Shown here: positions 60,632 through 64,000 of the stretch, one piece after another
How the letters are laid out: every line of letters begins with the position of its first letter
Numbering within the stretch: position 1 is the stretch's first letter
Assembly (NCBI RefSeq): GCF_964059145.1
Contig: NZ_OZ060405.1
Coordinates: 310,001-374,000, forward strand
Reading direction: 5' to 3'
Source: Buchnera aphidicola (Protaphis terricola)
GTDB taxonomy: Bacteria; Pseudomonadota; Gammaproteobacteria; Enterobacterales; Enterobacteriaceae
DNA: 64,000 nt
Made by a program: the position numbers and the translations under genes
Notes under the pieces: generated by a model
Databases searched by the model: none
What the model saw: only the letters and a program-made list of their open reading frames with translations
What the model was told of the DNA's origin: nothing

Positions 60632-62032
60632 TTAAAAATGAGAATTTCTTACAGTACGAGGAAAAGGTATAACATCTCTTATATTTGACATTCCAGTAAT
60701 ATAAGAAATCAACCTTTCAAAACCCATACCAAAACCTGAATGATGCACGGTACCATAACGTCTAAGATCTCGATACCACCAATATTTTTCTTTTTTCAAA
60801 CCAAATTCAGATAAACGTAAATCTAAAATTTCAATACGTTCTTCACGTTGTGATCCACCGATTAATTCACCAATATTTGGAACGATAATATCCATAGCTG
60901 CAACAGTTTTTTTATCGTCATTCAATCTCATATAAAATGCTTTTAATTCTTTAGGATAATCAGTGATAATTACAGGTTTTTTAAAATATTCTTCAACAAG
61001 AAAACGCTCATGTTCAGAATTTAAATCAACACCTGGAAAAATAATTTTATCAAATTTATTTTGATAATTTATTAAAATATTTATAGCATCAATATATTTT
61101 ATACGTATAAAATCTAATAAAATAAAATTTTCAAGACGATTAATTATATCACTATCAATATAATTTTTAAGAAATTTAATATCTGTAATAAAGTTTTTTA
61201 AAAGATCTTTGAAAATATATTTTAACATTTCTTCAGCAAATTTAGATATTTGATCTAAATTTAAAAAAGACGCTTCAACTTCTAACATCCAAAATTCTGC
61301 TAAATGACGGGTTGTATTTGAATTTTCAGCTCTAAAAGTTGGCCCAAAGGTATAAACTTTTGATAAAGCACAAGCATATGTTTCTAAATTAAGTTGTCCC
61401 GAAACAGTTAAGAAAGATTCTTTTCCAAAAAAATCTTTTTTAAAATCAACGGAATTATTATCCTTTTTAGGAATATTTTTCATATTTAATGTAGAAACAT
61501 GAAACATTTCACCAGCACCTTCAGCGTTAAGTCCAGTAATAATAGGTGTAGGTATCCAATAATAGCCTTTTTTATGTAAAAATCTATGTAATAATTGAAA
61601 AACGTAATTTCGTATTCTTACGATTACTCCAACTAAATTTGTTCTACTTCTTAAATGTGCTACTTCTCTTAAATATTCTAAACTATGTTTTTTTGCAGAA
61701 ATAGGATAATTCTGAGGATTTTCAACCCACCCTAAAATTTTAACTTTTTTAGCTTGTATTTCATATTTTTGTTTTGAACCTAATGATAAAATTAGATTAC
61801 CCTGAATTAATACAGAACATCCTATAGTTAATCGAAGTATTTCTTTATAATAATTAGATAAATTATTATTAGCAATAACTTGTATAGTATGAAAACATGA
61901 TCCATCATATACTGTAATAAAAGAAAAACCAGATTTTGAATTACGACAACTTCGAACCCATCCGTATATAGTGACAAAATTTTTTATAATAGTATCATTT
62001 TTATATATTTCTGATATTGATATTATATTCAT
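60632..62032 (-). CDS. asnS: Asparaginyl-tRNA synthetase
   Basis: Class II synthetase, 466 residues, the E. coli length. N-terminal OB fold [19 protein letters not shown] (about 20-40). The catalytic domain has [31 protein letters not shown], motif 2 [20 protein letters not shown] and motif 3 [18 protein letters not shown]. It lies between the porin gene and pncB, as in E. coli. Confidence 0.98.
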   Translation of the reverse strand: MNIISISEIYKNDTIIKNFVTIYGWVRSCRNSKSGFSFITVYDGSCFHTIQVIANNNLSNYYKEILRLTIGCSVLIQGNLILSLGSKQKYEIQAKKVKILGWVENPQNYPISAKKHSLEYLREVAHLRSRTNLVGVIVRIRNYVFQLLHRFLHKKGYYWIPTPIITGLNAEGAGEMFHVSTLNMKNIPKKDNNSVDFKKDFFGKESFLTVSGQLNLETYACALSKVYTFGPTFRAENSNTTRHLAEFWMLEVEASFLNLDQISKFAEEMLKYIFKDLLKNFITDIKFLKNYIDSDIINRLENFILLDFIRIKYIDAINILINYQNKFDKIIFPGVDLNSEHERFLVEEYFKKPVIITDYPKELKAFYMRLNDDKKTVAAMDIIVPNIGELIGGSQREERIEILDLRLSEFGLKKEKYWWYRDLRRYGTVHHSGFGMGFERLISYITGMSNIRDVIPFPRTVRNSHF

Positions 62033-62092
62033 ATTATTTTTATACTTTTTTATTTTTAAAATAGCATAAAGACATGCTTTTACTAAAATTAA

Positions 62093-63301
62093 TTATTTTA
62101 GATTTTTATTTCTTAAAGGCAAATCAAATGCTTTGTATAAAGATTTAATAAAATCTTTATCTAAACAAAATGTTTTTCCAGGACTATCAGATAATTTAGC
62201 AACTGGTTTTCCATTACATTTAACTAATTTAATAACAATATTTAATGGTTTTACATTTGGAATATCACAAGTTAACTTAGTTCCAATACCAAATATCACA
62301 TTAATTTTATGATTAAATTTTTTATATAAATTTATAATTTTAGAAAAATTTAAATTATCTGAAAATAATAATGTTTTTGTAGAAGGATCAATACCTAATT
62401 TTTGATAATGTTTTAAAGCTTTTTCTGCCCATTTTATAGGATCACCTGAATCATGTCTAATACCTTGGTAGGATTGAGATAAAGATAAATTAAAATCACG
62501 CAAAAATGCATCCATTGTAATACAATCTGTTAAAGCAATATTTAAATATTTTTTATATTGACATAACCATATTTTTAAAGCTAAAGATTGACTATATTTT
62601 AAATTAGAACTAATTTGTTGATGAGCTTGAAACCATTCATGAGCCTGAGTACCTATTGGAGGCATTTTTAAAAGACGAGAAATATGATAATTACTTGATC
62701 CTACTAAAAAAGGAAATTTTTCTTTTAATCTTTTAATAATTGAATATTGAACATCATATGAAAATCTTCTTCTTGTTCCAAAATCGACAATTTTTAATCG
62801 AGATAAATCTAAATTTTGAGTATATTGAAAAAATTTTTTTAATTTTAAATTTAAATAATTTACTGCTATATTAGGGGTAATATTAGGATAGTGACTTTTA
62901 TGAAAAATTTCACTAATTAATGATAAAATAGGAACTTCCCATAAAATAACCTCTTTCCATAACCCAGTAATACGAATATGTAACTCTCCATGATAATTAT
63001 TAACATTTACTTGCGTAATATTATAACGAAAACTTTTCAACCAATGTAAATATTCTTTTTTAAAAAATGGAAAAGAATTCATATAAATATATTCTTCATT
63101 ACTAAGACATAGTGATTGCATCATATTAATTTGATCTAACAAAATATTAGAATAAGTTCCTAAAAAATTTGATCCTCTACAAATAAATTCTGAAACAACA
63201 CGAACATTTTTATAACAAAAAAATACAGCTTGTTGCATATGTAATTTGTATGCATCAGTATCAAGTAATGTTTTTACTATTGGATAATTATATTTTTTCA
63301 T
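62093..63301 (-). CDS. pncB: Nicotinate phosphoribosyltransferase
   Basis: Makes nicotinate mononucleotide from nicotinate in NAD salvage. It has 402 residues (E. coli 400). It opens [19 protein letters not shown]; other signatures are [17 protein letters not shown], the phosphorylated His in [13 protein letters not shown] (about residue 219), and [15 protein letters not shown]. Retention suggests that NAD is obtained from host nicotinate. pepN, which follows in E. coli, is absent; pyrD is next, divergently. Confidence 0.97.
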   Translation of the reverse strand: MKKYNYPIVKTLLDTDAYKLHMQQAVFFCYKNVRVVSEFICRGSNFLGTYSNILLDQINMMQSLCLSNEEYIYMNSFPFFKKEYLHWLKSFRYNITQVNVNNYHGELHIRITGLWKEVILWEVPILSLISEIFHKSHYPNITPNIAVNYLNLKLKKFFQYTQNLDLSRLKIVDFGTRRRFSYDVQYSIIKRLKEKFPFLVGSSNYHISRLLKMPPIGTQAHEWFQAHQQISSNLKYSQSLALKIWLCQYKKYLNIALTDCITMDAFLRDFNLSLSQSYQGIRHDSGDPIKWAEKALKHYQKLGIDPSTKTLLFSDNLNFSKIINLYKKFNHKINVIFGIGTKLTCDIPNVKPLNIVIKLVKCNGKPVAKLSDSPGKTFCLDKDFIKSLYKAFDLPLRNKNLK

Positions 63302-63556
63302 ATTATTTTTATAATAATATTCCTTATTATGATAATTAATATATAATTTTATATATAAAATTATGCATAAATTTTATATAAAAAATATAATATAATAAAA
63401 AATTTATCAATTTTAAAAAAATTTAATAATTATTATAACTTAATAATAGTATTAAATTTTTTAATTTTTATTAAAATTTTAAAATAAATGCATTATAAAA
63501 TATATAAAAAAATTTTTTTAAATTATATATTTTATTTAACATAAGAGAAAATTATA

Positions 63557-64000
63557 ATGTTATATTATTTAATTCGTAAAATTTTATTTTTAATAGATCC
63601 TGAAAAAGCACATAAATTAGTATTAAAGAATATGAATACTAAAATTATTCAACAATTAATGAAATTATTTTTTCAACCTATTATATCCAAACCGGTAAAA
63701 TGTATGGGATTAATTTTTCCTAATAAAATTGGTTTAGCTGCTGGAATAGATAAAAATGGAGAATATATAGATATTTTTTCCAAAATAGGTTTTGGGTTTA
63801 TTGAATTAGGAACTGTTACATTATTACCGCAAAAAGGAAATCCAAAACCAAGAATATTTCGAATACCTAAATTAGAAGCTATTATTAATAGAATGGGGTT
63901 TAATAACCTTGGTATAGATAATTTAATTAATAATCTTAAACAATCTAAATTTGAAGGAATTATTGGAGTAAATATAGGTAAAAATAAATGTACTTCTATT
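63557..64000 (+). CDS. pyrD: Dihydroorotate dehydrogenase, N-terminal part (3' end outside window)
   Basis: Membrane-associated class 2 enzyme oxidising dihydroorotate with quinone. 148 residues are visible and the frame is open to the window edge. [21 protein letters not shown] is the N-terminal helical membrane segment typical of class 2. The FMN-binding start follows as [18 protein letters not shown], then [21 protein letters not shown] and [19 protein letters not shown] precedes the ATG. It complements pyrC in the pathway. Confidence 0.96.
   Translation, partial: MLYYLIRKILFLIDPEKAHKLVLKNMNTKIIQQLMKLFFQPIISKPVKCMGLIFPNKIGLAAGIDKNGEYIDIFSKIGFGFIELGTVTLLPQKGNPKPRIFRIPKLEAIINRMGFNNLGIDNLINNLKQSKFEGIIGVNIGKNKCTSI

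Overview
The window is a compact, very A+T-rich bacterial chromosome segment. Its gene content and local gene order match Enterobacterales gene by gene, but with most regulatory and accessory genes stripped out. The combination of hook-basal-body flagellar genes, minCDE, ompA plus one porin, sucAB, phrB and queF, with short intergenic spacers made of A and T, points to Buchnera aphidicola, the obligate aphid endosymbiont, probably a lineage with a fairly full gene set. This assignment is inference from content and synteny; no search was run. Both ends cut genes: gapA at the left and pyrD at the right.

Layout. 1-12 kb: end of gapA, then queF and fldA (minus), phrB, ybgI, sucA-sucB, gpmA, pfkA, glpF (plus) and tpiA (minus), largely central carbon metabolism. 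12-19 kb (minus): serS-serC-aroA-cmk-rpsA-ihfB, an order conserved from E. coli. 19-30 kb: trxB, infA, aspS, znuB-znuC (minus), pykA (minus), zwf, htpX, yoaE. 30-34 kb: tsaB, minC-minD-minE (minus), rsmC. 34 kb: tRNA-Leu(UAA) and tRNA-Cys(GCA) on minus, tRNA-Ser(UGA) on plus, none with an encoded CCA. 34-38 kb: ompA, murJ (minus), pyrC. 38-48 kb: flgN-flgA (minus), then flgBCDEFGHIJK (plus), encoding rod, hook, P/L rings and one hook-filament junction protein. 48-64 kb: rne (minus), rluC, rpmF, fabD, fabG, acpP, tmk, holB, ycfH, ptsG, hinT, an ompF-type porin, asnS and pncB (minus), and the start of pyrD.

How it fits together. The genes cover glycolysis and the pentose-phosphate entry (ptsG, pfkA, tpiA, gapA, gpmA, pykA, zwf), the 2-oxoglutarate dehydrogenase complex, serine and aromatic amino-acid supply (serC, aroA), a reduced fatty-acid module, translation, and a surface apparatus built from basal body and hook. 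Compared with E. coli order, flgM, flgL, plsX, fabH, fabF, hexR, pepN and znuA are absent from their expected positions.

Most notable points. Two conserved genes, ihfB and tsaB, are broken by one frameshift each, exactly at homopolymeric A tracts (A9 and A11), and otherwise read through at full length. The GlpF channel has three of the four canonical selectivity-filter residues replaced. FlgK has lost the N-terminal motif typical of axial proteins. RNase E has an eroded C-terminal half but a final ~20 residues resembling the E. coli PNPase-binding tip. HinT lacks the first histidine of its HIT motif. I see no CRISPR array, insertion sequence, prophage or wholly new gene system.
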